Part shown: positions 6,398-15,309 of the stretch, one piece after another
How positions within the stretch are numbered: position 1 is the stretch's first letter
How the letters are laid out: each line of letters begins with the position of its first letter
Source: a virus
Virus record (IMG/VR): IMGVR_UViG_3300025128_000026
Coordinates: 1 to 64,000 of that record
Strand: one strand, 5' to 3'
DNA: 64,000 nt
Program-made: the position numbers and the translations under genes
Notes under the pieces: model-generated
Told to the model about the DNA's origin: nothing
What the model saw: the letters and a program-made list of their open reading frames with translations, nothing else
The model's database searches: none

Positions 6398-7793
6398 TTT
6401 GTAAAACCTGTAACTCGTTTATCAAATTTTGACGTTCTTGTAAAATGCTATTCAACTTTTGTTTTTGTATAAAAATAGGATCTTTTTGTTTGTATTCTAC
6501 TAAATCAATATCATAAATAATACGATTGTCCTTTATATCTATTTGATCTTCGTATATAATACGCGGTTCATAAAAAGGTATATTATATGCTTCCAGAAGA
6601 TTACCTGATGACATTACTTTTAATTTTACTAAGTTTTTTAGTTCTAAGTTTTTATCTATTTGCTTAACTTGTTTGTCAATCTTTTCTAAGATTGTTTCAA
6701 GTCCTGCTGTTTTTGTTTCTTTCTGTTGTACTTCTTCTTGCTCGCTACCATCCTCTTCCGTAGCATTGGCAGTCTCAGTAGTTTCGCTATTGGATTCTTC
6801 TTGTTCATTTTCTTTTTGCTCTTCTTCAAAACCTTCTTGTAACATTTCTGATACAGTCTTTTCTTCTTCTTTTTCTTCCTCTGTAAATGTTTCAATTATT
6901 TCCATGACAGGTTCCTCTTCTTCTTTTTCCTCTTCTTGTAACATAACAAACTCTTCAATGATAGGTTCCTCTTCAAACTTCTCCTCTTCTTCCATGACTA
7001 TCATGACAGGTGGTTCCATCTCAAACTCCTCTTCCATTTTTATTTCTTCTTCAAAAAAGAATTCTTCTACAATCTGTTCTATCTCTTCAAACTCTTCACC
7101 CAAGTCATCAAATATTTCAACTATTTCTTCTTTGATTGCAGGAGGTAATGGTGAATATAATATATTTAATAGTGTTGCTTTTAGTTCTGCACCCAATAAG
7201 TTTGGTCCAACAGCACTAGTGCTATTAGGATTATTACCATCTATACCTTGCCACTGCCAACTCCATTTTCTTGAACCCTCTCCAGTATGTGTGACTGTGT
7301 CTGTATATGTATATGTATTGTTATTGTAACCTGAATCTGTATTTCTGTTTTGTGTGACTGTTGCAAGCTCTTCATTATTCTCATCTAGTATTGTAACTGT
7401 TGTAGAATAACTATCTTGACCTGATGTTGCTTGACCACATTGATGTGCGGACCCAACCCACTCGCAGTTTTGTACCTCTGTCTTTGATGTAAGTGTAACA
7501 CCACCATCCAAACTATCTTCTGTAGTTGTATGATCACCTGCAGATATATTTAATAGCGTACCTGATGCAGATACTGTGCCGGTGCCGTTTGCTTCTAGTT
7601 CATTAAAGTTAGATGAATAATCAGTGACATTGTTAAGAGTGAAACCAGTAGAGCTATTGATACCATCTATTGTACTATTCGAGTGTTGTGGACTTGTTTG
7701 TCCTGTTCCTGCATTGGGTAATAAATTACCTGTTGTTGCTGTATCTGCAAGTACACCAGTTGATAGTAATAGTAAAGGTATTAACCATTTCAT
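6390..7793 (-). CDS. Secreted protein with Glu-rich centre (467 aa)
   Basis: A signal peptide (MKWLIPLLLLSTGVLAD) is followed by an Asn/Ser/Thr-rich domain (about 20-200; NLLPNAGTGQ), then a very long glutamate-rich low-complexity region (about 230-340) and a C-terminal helical domain with KIDKQVKQIDKNLELKNL. The Glu tracts could bind cations or form a long helix. It belongs with the other exported products here. Surface or envelope-modifying roles are possible; function unknown. Confidence 0.7.
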   Translation of the reverse strand: MKWLIPLLLLSTGVLADTATTGNLLPNAGTGQTSPQHSNSTIDGINSSTGFTLNNVTDYSSNFNELEANGTGTVSASGTLLNISAGDHTTTEDSLDGGVTLTSKTEVQNCEWVGSAHQCGQATSGQDSYSTTVTILDENNEELATVTQNRNTDSGYNNNTYTYTDTVTHTGEGSRKWSWQWQGIDGNNPNSTSAVGPNLLGAELKATLLNILYSPLPPAIKEEIVEIFDDLGEEFEEIEQIVEEFFFEEEIKMEEEFEMEPPVMIVMEEEEKFEEEPIIEEFVMLQEEEKEEEEPVMEIIETFTEEEKEEEKTVSEMLQEGFEEEQKENEQEESNSETTETANATEEDGSEQEEVQQKETKTAGLETILEKIDKQVKQIDKNLELKNLVKLKVMSSGNLLEAYNIPFYEPRIIYEDQIDIKDNRIIYDIDLVEYKQKDPIFIQKQKLNSILQERQNLINELQVLQNG

Positions 7794-8026
7794 TCTAATA
7801 TTAATTTTTTAATAGACTTTGATCCGTCTATGTTCAACTCGAGTTCAGCCATCGACTTAATGCACTGGTGCTGTATGCTATCATTTTTTTCACCTCTAGA
7901 TGCATGTCTCTTACCTTTTAAACACATTGCCATGGAATATTTACCTGTTTTAGGATCAACTTGAATTCTGTGTTCCTTGATCTCTCCGTTGACAATCATA
8001 AGAAGGGCTACTACCAACTCTGTCAT
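7790..8026 (-). CDS. Conserved small protein (78 aa)
   Basis: It starts MTELVVALLMIVNGEIKEHR, with a hydrophobic beginning, then RIQVDPKTGKYSMAMCLKGKR. It ends by overlapping the start of the secreted 467-aa gene (ATGA type) and begins by overlapping the gene before, so it is tightly coupled. Two cysteines (AMCLKG, QCIKSM) may pair after export. Function unknown. Confidence 0.65.
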   Translation of the reverse strand: MTELVVALLMIVNGEIKEHRIQVDPKTGKYSMAMCLKGKRHASRGEKNDSIQHQCIKSMAELELNIDGSKSIKKLILE

Positions 8027-8400
8027 TGATGGCTCCCATTTGCTCTAACTTTATCTTTTAGCACTTCTATATCAGACAATGCTTGATCTAATTGTTCTCT
8101 TAAAAACTCGATATTGACTTTGTTGGTCATATTCATCTCTTGAGTTTCTTCCATTTTCTCTACAGACTTATACAAATCCTCGATTAAAAAATGTTGCTCC
8201 TGATCGATAGGGACTTGTTCACTTCGTTTTAATAAATCATTTTCGAACAACTCACGTGATGTCTCCAGAGATACCAACCTTGCTGTCAGCTCCGTGTATG
8301 CGAACACTCCCATTGCCACCAACACTATCAACGATACTACCGTCTTCATCGGCATCTGCACTCGTGCCTCTTCTCCGATGTTGAGTGGTTTATTGCTCAT
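8023..8400 (-). CDS. Single-TM coiled-coil protein (125 aa)
   Basis: A membrane segment lies near residues 20-38 (VVSLIVLVAMGVFAYTEL), followed by a long coiled coil. The topology resembles an inner-membrane spanin or another membrane-tethered coil. The position between secreted proteins and upstream of the lysis genes makes a lysis role possible. No lipobox partner was identified, so this remains a guess. Confidence 0.62.
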   Translation of the reverse strand: MSNKPLNIGEEARVQMPMKTVVSLIVLVAMGVFAYTELTARLVSLETSRELFENDLLKRSEQVPIDQEQHFLIEDLYKSVEKMEETQEMNMTNKVNIEFLREQLDQALSDIEVLKDKVRANGSHQ

Positions 8401-8534
8401 CTTTTTCTTTTTCTTTTTAACAGTTTAACTCTAGTATGCCAACACCATTCTACCATTCTAACAATACCAGTTTCTACAAAAGATATTGAATTATCTAAAA
8501 AACCACAGAATCTGTATATTAATCTGTCTATCAT
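8397..8534 (-). CDS. Tiny aromatic/basic protein (45 aa)
   Basis: An ATG at 8532-8534 opens a frame beginning MIDRLIYRFCGFLDNSISFV and ending KLLKRKRKR. Start and stop overlap the neighbours by a few bases, as throughout this operon. The amphipathic body and cationic tail suggest membrane association. Support is from operon fit only. Confidence 0.5.
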   Translation of the reverse strand: MIDRLIYRFCGFLDNSISFVETGIVRMVEWCWHTRVKLLKRKRKR

Positions 8535-9229
8535 TTAGGTTCTTTCCAATCTATTTTTTGTTTTGTCTGAACATCTTCTTTTTGTTTATCTTCGTCTAAT
8601 TTAGTCATCTCTTCTGTAATCTTTGCTTGTTCCTCTTCATTTTTCTTTTCAATAATTTTTAAATTTTGTACATAAGTTTCATAATCAGGTCTTAGTTTAT
8701 CATATTTTTTCCATGCTGCTTTTGCTTGTTTACCAATCTTACCTTCAAAAGGACATGGTGTGCCTGCTTGTTCCATAGCAAAGAATACTCTTTCATCTTG
8801 ACATAGTATTGCTACAGCTGCAACTTTCATACCTAAACTATTTAGTTCTCTTGATAATTTTATTCTTTCACAATTTTTATCTCTAAAAGATTTACCACCT
8901 GATACACCAATACCAAAAGTTTGTACTCCTGCTGATGCTCCTGCAAGACAAACATCAGATCCTGCGTTAGTCACACTTGGTGCTGACGCTGTTGGTGGTG
9001 CAGATCTCATGTTAGATGTAGAGTTATTTGTAGTTGTGGTATTATTTGAGCTACCACTTTGATATGTATTGTTGGCTGTGCTCGTATATCCACCTGTGAT
9101 TGATGTGTTAGATCCGGATGTATTGTTTTGAGTTGTGTTAGGGTAAGCTGGTGTAACACAAAATGCTAGTGAACATAATAATATAATTAGTGCTCCTGTA
9201 AAATAATAGTTCACCCTACGACTCTCCAT
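8531..9229 (-). CDS. Secreted or membrane-anchored Ser/Thr/Asn-rich protein (232 aa)
   Basis: An N-terminal hydrophobic segment after a few basic residues (VNYYFTGALIILLCSLAF) acts as signal peptide or anchor. Then follow Asn/Thr/Ser-rich low complexity (about 30-85), a cysteine-containing domain (DVCLAGASAGVQTFG, LCQDERVFFAMEQAGTPCPF) and a charged coil at the C-terminus. Likely exported into the host envelope. Function unknown. Confidence 0.68.
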   Translation of the reverse strand: MESRRVNYYFTGALIILLCSLAFCVTPAYPNTTQNNTSGSNTSITGGYTSTANNTYQSGSSNNTTTTNNSTSNMRSAPPTASAPSVTNAGSDVCLAGASAGVQTFGIGVSGGKSFRDKNCERIKLSRELNSLGMKVAAVAILCQDERVFFAMEQAGTPCPFEGKIGKQAKAAWKKYDKLRPDYETYVQNLKIIEKKNEEEQAKITEEMTKLDEDKQKEDVQTKQKIDWKEPK

Positions 9230-9233
9230 TATG

Positions 9234-9326
9234 TTATTTCCAAAATCTACTTTTTAATTTTAAGATAGGTCCTACAATCCATCTTCTGTAAAGATTTCCT
9301 ATTCTGTTTATTACTCTTTTAATCAT
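9234..9326 (-). CDS. Tiny cationic peptide (30 aa)
   Basis: The frame reads MIKRVINRIGNLYRRW then IVGPILKLKSRFWK. Its ATG overlaps the stop of the upstream gene and its stop sits just before the secreted protein gene. A short cationic amphipathic helix is predicted. The evidence is position and overlap only; it may be a membrane-active peptide or may not be translated. Confidence 0.4.
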   Translation of the reverse strand: MIKRVINRIGNLYRRWIVGPILKLKSRFWK

Positions 9327-9969
9327 TTTTCTTTTCCTCCATTTCGTAAAAGAACTTGTCGGTGTCTTCTGTTTTCCATTGGCCAGAATCTTCTACGTTC
9401 CATTCTGATGTTTGCACTTTCCAGTCAGGAATATTGTCTTTCACAGTGAAAGAAGGTAGATCCCATATACATCTATTGTTAGGTTGTGCTGCATAATTAC
9501 CGTCATCTAAGGCAATTATGTGTGCGCACTTATGTTCGTGCGGTATCTCAGAATGTTCGACGTCAAGTATATTAGACTCTGGATGTGCAAAGTCAACAGT
9601 AAATAAATATTTACCGTGATGCCATTTTTTATCTTTGCCTATGTACTTGCCTGATGTGCCGCCTAGAATATCCCAAATATGAACAGCAGGATAATAACTA
9701 AAACAATTCCAAAGCTGAAGTTCATCAAGTCTACGTTTAGGAACATCTTCCGGTCTAAAGCCTCTCTGAATGAAGGCAGATATCGGGAGACGATAAAAGA
9801 CAGCGCCATTCTCCATAATCGCATGAAATAAAATAGCGTGACCTGCAATAGAGCTAAGACCAAAGATAATACAGTCTTCAACTTCTCCGTGATGTTTTTT
9901 AAGATCATATAAATACTCCCTTCGTATTTGTGCATACTCCACTGGTATGTTTGCATTTAAATAAGACAT
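9319..9969 (-). CDS. Conserved phage protein of unknown function (216 aa)
   Basis: A globular sequence with many aromatics (CFSYYPAVHIWDILGG) and histidines (HEHKCAHIIALDDGNYAAQPNNRCIWD) and no membrane segment. It lies just downstream of the DNA polymerase in the same operon. I do not recognise the fold; an accessory in replication or takeover is inferred from place only. Confidence 0.7.
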   Translation of the reverse strand: MSYLNANIPVEYAQIRREYLYDLKKHHGEVEDCIIFGLSSIAGHAILFHAIMENGAVFYRLPISAFIQRGFRPEDVPKRRLDELQLWNCFSYYPAVHIWDILGGTSGKYIGKDKKWHHGKYLFTVDFAHPESNILDVEHSEIPHEHKCAHIIALDDGNYAAQPNNRCIWDLPSFTVKDNIPDWKVQTSEWNVEDSGQWKTEDTDKFFYEMEEKKND

Positions 9970-9975
9970 AAATCC

Positions 9976-11841
9976 TCACTTTATTTCTCCCCAGTTTTTA
10001 CCAGACTCATAATCTACCTTGTTTGGTATTTCTAAGTCAACTGCGTTTTCCATAATATCTTTTATTTTTGCAGCTTCCAAGGGATTTATTACTGATATAT
10101 CAAGTTCATCATGCACCTGTATATGTGGTGTGATGCCTTCTTTGTGTAACTCTAACATAGCTTTTTTAGTCATGTCTGCAGCGGATCCTTGAATTAATTT
10201 ATTCAAAGCTTTGTATGTATAAGCACGCTTGATACCTGGTCCATGTTCCTGGACAGCTTGATCAAATGGTAAAGCTTTGTGCATGCCAAAACTATTTGGT
10301 TCCCACAAATGAAACCTACATAACCTACCAAGTAAAGTTCTAATCTGTCCACGTTGTTGTGCTCTGTTAGCTACTGAGTTCATTAATTTTTTAACAAATG
10401 GAACTCTCTCATGATAAATTGTAAATAGTTCTTCTGCTTTATCTTTTGATACACCTAACTCTGCTTGTAGTTTAGCTTTACCCATACCATAAAATAATCC
10501 AAGATTAATTGTCTTAGCAGCACTTCGTGGTATGTCAGCCATCTTAGCAACAATTGTATGAAAGTCTGCGTCACCATCTTCGTAGGAATCTTTAACATTA
10601 AAGACGCTTGAGTCTTGATCAAGGGATGCATAGTGCACTACTAGTCTTGGTTCTTGTTGACTGTAGTCAAAGCATCCCCACTCGCAACCGGATTCAGGTA
10701 TGAAGAGGGATCTAATCATCGGCCCTAAGTCTTTGTTACGAGCAGGAATTTGTTGTAGGTTTGGATTGCTGTATGAAAATCTACCTGTTACTGTACCACC
10801 AGTGTCAGATCTAATTTGATTTATATCAGCGTGTATCCTACCATTATGTTCGTGTTTAATTATTGTATCTATAAAGGTTGTATGTGCCTTGTTTATCTCT
10901 CTTGCTTTTGATATACATTGCACCAAAGGATGTTCATGAGTAGACAAAAAGTTTTTAGTAAATGAAGGCGCTTGTGTTTTTACTGTCCGTTCGTATTCCA
11001 GGTTTAATTTATCAAAGACTTTGGCTATCGACCGCGCTGCCCATATTTGAGTATCTATTCCTGTTTCTGTTTTTACTTTTTGCAGGAGCTCTTTTTCTTG
11101 TGATGCTAATTGCTGCTTCAGTGTATGAGCTTTTTGAACGTCCACTCTCACGCCAAGAAATCGCATATCGACCAGACAAGGAAACAGATCAGTCTCTAAA
11201 TTAAAAATAGATTCTAAATCTTGATCTACCATTTCTTTTTGCATAACTTTCCAAAGTGCAAACGTTAGTTCTGCATCGCGTTCAGCATAGTTACCAACAT
11301 ACATTGCAGGTAATTTCCACATGTCAGCTTTAGGATCAACACCCCATTCTTTTGCAGCGTTGTTTAATTCTGTTTCATTCTTACCTTGACCACAATAATC
11401 CCAACCCAGTGATCCAAGATCATATCTAAATCTGTTTTCGTTCACTAGTGATGCTGCAATCATAGTGTCAACAATCTGTCCATTGATTTGTATACCCATC
11501 GATCTAATCCAACACACATCATACATAGCGTTGTGAAAAATTTTTGTAGACTCAGACTTGCAAATATCTGTAAACCATTGAATTACTTTACTTTTTTCAA
11601 GGTTACCACCACCCTCATGATCGAAAGGAAAGTAACCTGCGTAGCCCTCTGTTGCAACTGCAATGCCTACAACTTTACCTTTACCTACTACGGATCCTGA
11701 TCCCATAGTTTTTAATTCTGGATCGTGTGTTTCTAAGTCAATCGCAATCTCATCACAAAATCTTAGATCCGGAAACTCTGTGGGTTTTACCCACTCTGTT
11801 TGTGCTTTGAACACCGTTTTATTTTTTAGACTCATATACAT
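9976..11841 (-). CDS. Family A DNA polymerase with 3'-5' exonuclease
   Basis: 621 aa. The exonuclease domain (1-200) has AIDLETHDP (Exo I), HNAMYDVCW (Exo II) and YAERDAE (Exo III). The polymerase domain has CFDYSQQEPR (motif A, near 395), the O-helix SAAKTINLGLFYGMG (motif B, near 440) and QVHDELD (motif C, near 575). No 5' nuclease domain is present. The residue matching E. coli Phe762 is Leu. It replicates the phage genome with the helicase and primase encoded just upstream. A second ATG two codons in is equally usable. Confidence 0.96.
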   Translation of the reverse strand: MYMSLKNKTVFKAQTEWVKPTEFPDLRFCDEIAIDLETHDPELKTMGSGSVVGKGKVVGIAVATEGYAGYFPFDHEGGGNLEKSKVIQWFTDICKSESTKIFHNAMYDVCWIRSMGIQINGQIVDTMIAASLVNENRFRYDLGSLGWDYCGQGKNETELNNAAKEWGVDPKADMWKLPAMYVGNYAERDAELTFALWKVMQKEMVDQDLESIFNLETDLFPCLVDMRFLGVRVDVQKAHTLKQQLASQEKELLQKVKTETGIDTQIWAARSIAKVFDKLNLEYERTVKTQAPSFTKNFLSTHEHPLVQCISKAREINKAHTTFIDTIIKHEHNGRIHADINQIRSDTGGTVTGRFSYSNPNLQQIPARNKDLGPMIRSLFIPESGCEWGCFDYSQQEPRLVVHYASLDQDSSVFNVKDSYEDGDADFHTIVAKMADIPRSAAKTINLGLFYGMGKAKLQAELGVSKDKAEELFTIYHERVPFVKKLMNSVANRAQQRGQIRTLLGRLCRFHLWEPNSFGMHKALPFDQAVQEHGPGIKRAYTYKALNKLIQGSAADMTKKAMLELHKEGITPHIQVHDELDISVINPLEAAKIKDIMENAVDLEIPNKVDYESGKNWGEIK

Positions 11842-12007
11842 ATTTTTCTTTTATAATTTTATTTAATTTATCTTTGTTGCTAAACGCATACAAAGCAGCA
11901 TTATAATCGTGTGGAAATATTTCCCAATCAACTAAAGAAGGATAGATTTCTATTCTAAACTTGTGTTTATTTATCTTAACTTCTTTTGTTATTGGTTTAC
12001 TTCGCAT
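11819..12007 (-). CDS. Small conserved protein in replication operon (62 aa)
   Basis: MRSKPITKEVKINKHKFRIE, then a compact mixed sequence (YPSLVDWEIFPHDYNAALYAF) and a lysine-rich end. It overlaps the DUF3310-like gene by 11 bp and the polymerase by 23 bp. No known domain is recognised. Confidence 0.6.
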   Translation of the reverse strand: MRSKPITKEVKINKHKFRIEIYPSLVDWEIFPHDYNAALYAFSNKDKLNKIIKEKYVYESKK

Positions 12008-12245
12008 TTTTTGTGTCTCTCATTTTTTTTAATTCTAATTGGCAATAGTGTATTATTTTTTTAATATCTTCTGCGCCTCCTTTTCTCTGATATCTACAAA
12101 CATATTTCACAACGTTTCCTTGAAAGAATGATAAATCATTTTTAGAAATAAACTCATAAGGCTGTATGGGAAACTTAGTGTAGTGATTCCCGCCTACCTG
12201 GGTATACTGTGGAAACGCTTCGTCTAGTATATTCTTGTCTGTCAT
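11997..12245 (-). CDS. DUF3310-like protein (82 aa)
   Basis: The sequence GNHYTKFPIQPYEFISKNDLS and the later VVKYVCRYQRKGGAEDIKKI match the DUF3310 signature (a nucleotide kinase-like small phage family). These proteins are common near phage replication or nucleotide genes. It sits between the helicase and the polymerase, overlapping the helicase stop (ATGA). Exact function is unproven. Confidence 0.82.
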   Translation of the reverse strand: MTDKNILDEAFPQYTQVGGNHYTKFPIQPYEFISKNDLSFFQGNVVKYVCRYQRKGGAEDIKKIIHYCQLELKKMRDTKNAK

Positions 12246-13678
12246 ATTTTAAACTCCTTAGATTTATTTGGGCATCTTATTAAATATAAATTTTTCATAG
12301 TTCTTGTTATACCTACATACCAAACACGATATTCTTCATCACGTTTTTGTATAGATTTTTTTGCTCCTTTAATTGTATTTGCGGTTTCATTTAAAAGTAA
12401 AACAACATTAGTTGCTTCACCACCTTTAGCTCCGTGTATTGTTGACACTTTTATTCTTGCGTCTTTCGTTGGATCCTCATTGTTAAGTAATAATAACTTC
12501 ATGTAAGTTATCTGACTTTGAGATACATTATCAAATGCATCATACCATTTCAATGAAAGATTCATTGGTCCTTTTATTCTTTCTTTAATTCTTTGTAATT
12601 GTATATCAGGTAGTGTTATTTTTTTCTGTAATTGCGACCAGTATTGTATATCTTCGTACAAAGATTTACCAATACTATTTCCCTGTGCAGATTCAAAAAA
12701 TAAACCTTTCTTTTTTAAATAAGTTGGTATTGGTTTTAATAATGATTTAGTTCTAGTTAATATTAACCAATCACCAGTAGACATATCTATGTCTGATAAT
12801 TTATAAATTTGAAAAATATTTCCAGGTTCGTCTTTTGGAAAATATTCTTTGTCAAGTCTATTATCTTGCACTCTGTTGATGACATCTAATGCAATTTTCT
12901 GTATACTACTTGGCACTCTTTTTGAATATTTTAATGGTATCTCTTCTGCCTCCCAGTTAATAAAAGAATCTACATCAGCACCAGCCCAACCAAATATAGC
13001 TTGGTCATCATCGCCTGCAATCCACACATCACACTTGGTATCTTCTTCAATCTTTTTAATCATAGACCATTGTATTAATGATAGGTCTTGTGCTTCATCT
13101 ACAAATATAACATCAAATTCAGGAGTCTTACCTTTGTCTAAAAATTTTTGTATCATGTCATTAAAATCAATGAGTCCATATATGTCTTTGTAACTAGTTA
13201 TTTCTTTATCAATAGCATCTAACTTATCTCTTTCTATTTTTGATAGATGTTCGTTTAAATCTAGTTGATCCATGACACTTATTTGTTTTACTCTAGCTAA
13301 ATTAATTAAGCTTAGATACTCACTGTCTGATGAAAAGATGCCATTCCAATTGTTAGTCTCGTAAGATGCATATTTTATTTGAATACCACATGTCTCACCT
13401 ATTAATTTGTAGTTCTCATCTTGCATAACGTTTTCTTCTTTTAGCCCCAACTGATTAAATGCTAATGAGTGAAGTGTTTGAAAGTATTGTATGTCTTTTT
13501 TAGTTAGGTCTTTGTTTTTATCTAGATACCTGTCCCTTGCTTCTCCTGCAGCTTTTCTAGTAAAAGCAAAATAACCTATACGATCTAGAGGCACACCTTT
13601 GTTTACATACTTTTGTACCTCGTTTAATAAACGTCTAGTCTTACCCGTGCCTGGTGGTCCTACAACTTTGTATCTCAT
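12242..13678 (-). CDS. Superfamily 1 (UvrD/PcrA-like) DNA helicase
   Basis: 478 aa, short for a UvrD-type enzyme. Walker A is GPPGTGKTRRLL at the N-terminus, then YFAFTRKAAGEAR (motif Ia), DVIFVDEAQDLS (Walker B), WIAGDDDQAIFGWAGA (motif III) and near the end VSTIHGAKGGEATNVVLL and EEYRVWYVGITR (motifs V and VI). It should unwind DNA 3'-5' during replication or recombination. It overlaps the primase stop by one base, so the two are co-translated. Confidence 0.94.
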   Translation of the reverse strand: MRYKVVGPPGTGKTRRLLNEVQKYVNKGVPLDRIGYFAFTRKAAGEARDRYLDKNKDLTKKDIQYFQTLHSLAFNQLGLKEENVMQDENYKLIGETCGIQIKYASYETNNWNGIFSSDSEYLSLINLARVKQISVMDQLDLNEHLSKIERDKLDAIDKEITSYKDIYGLIDFNDMIQKFLDKGKTPEFDVIFVDEAQDLSLIQWSMIKKIEEDTKCDVWIAGDDDQAIFGWAGADVDSFINWEAEEIPLKYSKRVPSSIQKIALDVINRVQDNRLDKEYFPKDEPGNIFQIYKLSDIDMSTGDWLILTRTKSLLKPIPTYLKKKGLFFESAQGNSIGKSLYEDIQYWSQLQKKITLPDIQLQRIKERIKGPMNLSLKWYDAFDNVSQSQITYMKLLLLNNEDPTKDARIKVSTIHGAKGGEATNVVLLLNETANTIKGAKKSIQKRDEEYRVWYVGITRTMKNLYLIRCPNKSKEFKI

Positions 13679-15246
13679 TAGTAGTTACTTTCTTTTCTCT
13701 CTACAGGTTTGTATTCTATTTTATCTATGTGCATTTGTTTTAGTCTGCATACCTTTAGTGTTTTGCCATCTACGTTTAGTGAGTGATTAAACTCTACACC
13801 ACATTTGTCTTTCATTTTTTGTGCTATTCTTTCTTCTGGTATTTTCCAACTAGATCCTAGATGGTCTATGAAAGAATTAAATCTAAAGTAGTGATGACCT
13901 TCTTCCGTCAAACATGATCCACTATTTATCTGCACTCTCTTTTGAGCTCTTGGTCCATTAACACAGTATTGATACAACTCTTCTTTTAATCTATCTCCTA
14001 TCTGTGTGCCTGCAGGCGGTTCTATCTTTGTAGAATTTTTTCTAAGTTCTGTAAGCTTTGCTCTAAAATCTTTTGGTTTCAATGGTTCGTGATAGATACC
14101 TGTTTGCTCCCATATCAAATCCAAAAGTTCCGTTTGTTTAGTAATTAATCTTCTATGACTCGCAACCACACCTGCCTTGTTACCATCAGGTAGTTCTACA
14201 TTAAAATGATACTCAGGTTCTGCATACATAATTATTTGAAAGTCTGATATCTCAGGAAACATTGTAATGCTATCTGACTTAACACCAAAAGGTCTACTAT
14301 AACAAAGTGTACGCATACACTTACTGTGTATTGGATCTTCATAACAAGTGTGACCTGCAGTATCTTTCTTCCATGCAGCTATCTTAGAATCTAATTTTGA
14401 TTTATCCCAAGGAGACTCTAGATAATTATAGTTTGCATTTGAAACAAAGTCAGGCCATTTATCTTTGTATTTCTTTTTAGCAAAGACCATATAATTGTAC
14501 ATAAATCGATCTCTGCCATCATCTAATTTTTTCTTAGAACACAAAGCCAGACATGGTGGACCATCATCAAACTCAGGATTAGTTCCAAGTAATACGTTCT
14601 TGTATGTTTCTTCTACAAGTCTATCTAAATCTGATTTATTAATTTTATTTTCGTTAGCAAATTTTACAAATTGTTCTAGGTCTAATGGATTATTATTTTT
14701 ATCTACTGCATATCTTTTTGTGCTGCCATTGTTGTAGTAAGGTAAGTTTATAAAGTTACCTGGTTTTATGTCCCCTTTGTCATCTTCCTTTAATTCTTTC
14801 TGCTTTGGAAAAATTTCTGTCTGTGGATCTAATCCCAGAGGCATTAAAAAAGATTTCAATGCTGAGATTAAATCTACAGCTGGTATTGGTTCCTCTGAGA
14901 ACAAATAACAATGCAGACCTCCACTTTTTGAGAGTATGGGTATTAATGGTAACTTGTATTGTTGAAACAAAGCAAGATAATGTTCAACATTAAAATTAGA
15001 ATAATCTTTTGCGTCAATATCTATACAACCAAACTGAACTGTTTTGTCTAGTCTACATGGTTGTATACCAATAGATATCTTACCTTCTATGTGATCTTTA
15101 TAATCACCTTGTGTTATGGGTCTTCCTGCCCATTCATAATTAGGTTTGAGCTTGTTTTTCTCTGCATCCATCTCAGCAGAGGACATATCAGCAATACCAA
15201 AATCACCTTGGTATCCAGTAAATAATTTTATAAATTCATCAAACAT
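13678..15246 (-). CDS. Archaeo-eukaryotic-type primase
   Basis: 522 aa. The AEP catalytic core shows FGCIDIDAKD (metal-binding Asp pair) and SKSGGLHCYLF (the S-G-x-H motif), typical of TOTE-conflict or phage AEP primases. A cysteine cluster (GHTCYEDPIHSKCMRTLCYS) near residue 300 may bind Zn or Fe-S. It would make primers for the family A polymerase. A GC-rich hairpin lies in its leader. The C-terminal ~150 residues are unassigned. Confidence 0.85.
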   Translation of the reverse strand: MFDEFIKLFTGYQGDFGIADMSSAEMDAEKNKLKPNYEWAGRPITQGDYKDHIEGKISIGIQPCRLDKTVQFGCIDIDAKDYSNFNVEHYLALFQQYKLPLIPILSKSGGLHCYLFSEEPIPAVDLISALKSFLMPLGLDPQTEIFPKQKELKEDDKGDIKPGNFINLPYYNNGSTKRYAVDKNNNPLDLEQFVKFANENKINKSDLDRLVEETYKNVLLGTNPEFDDGPPCLALCSKKKLDDGRDRFMYNYMVFAKKKYKDKWPDFVSNANYNYLESPWDKSKLDSKIAAWKKDTAGHTCYEDPIHSKCMRTLCYSRPFGVKSDSITMFPEISDFQIIMYAEPEYHFNVELPDGNKAGVVASHRRLITKQTELLDLIWEQTGIYHEPLKPKDFRAKLTELRKNSTKIEPPAGTQIGDRLKEELYQYCVNGPRAQKRVQINSGSCLTEEGHHYFRFNSFIDHLGSSWKIPEERIAQKMKDKCGVEFNHSLNVDGKTLKVCRLKQMHIDKIEYKPVERKESNY

Positions 15247-15260
15247 ACAGATCCCGGGTC

Positions 15261-15290
15261 GGAGCGGCTCCAGTCTCCCTTTACCGCTCC
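15261..15290 (-). promoter_or_regulatory. GC-rich leader hairpin before the primase
   Basis: GGAGCGG (15261-15267) and CCGCTCC (15284-15290) form a 7-bp stem with a 16-nt loop, lying 15-44 nt upstream of the primase start at 15246. On the minus strand no U-run follows, so it is more likely an attenuating, protecting or processing hairpin than a terminator. Confidence 0.45.
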
Positions 15291-15309
15291 TATCTTTCTC
15301 ACGAAAGAA

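Noticed and set aside
6673-7329. Long plus-strand Ser-rich frame
   Set aside because: It is the antisense shadow of the Glu-rich part of the secreted 467-aa gene.
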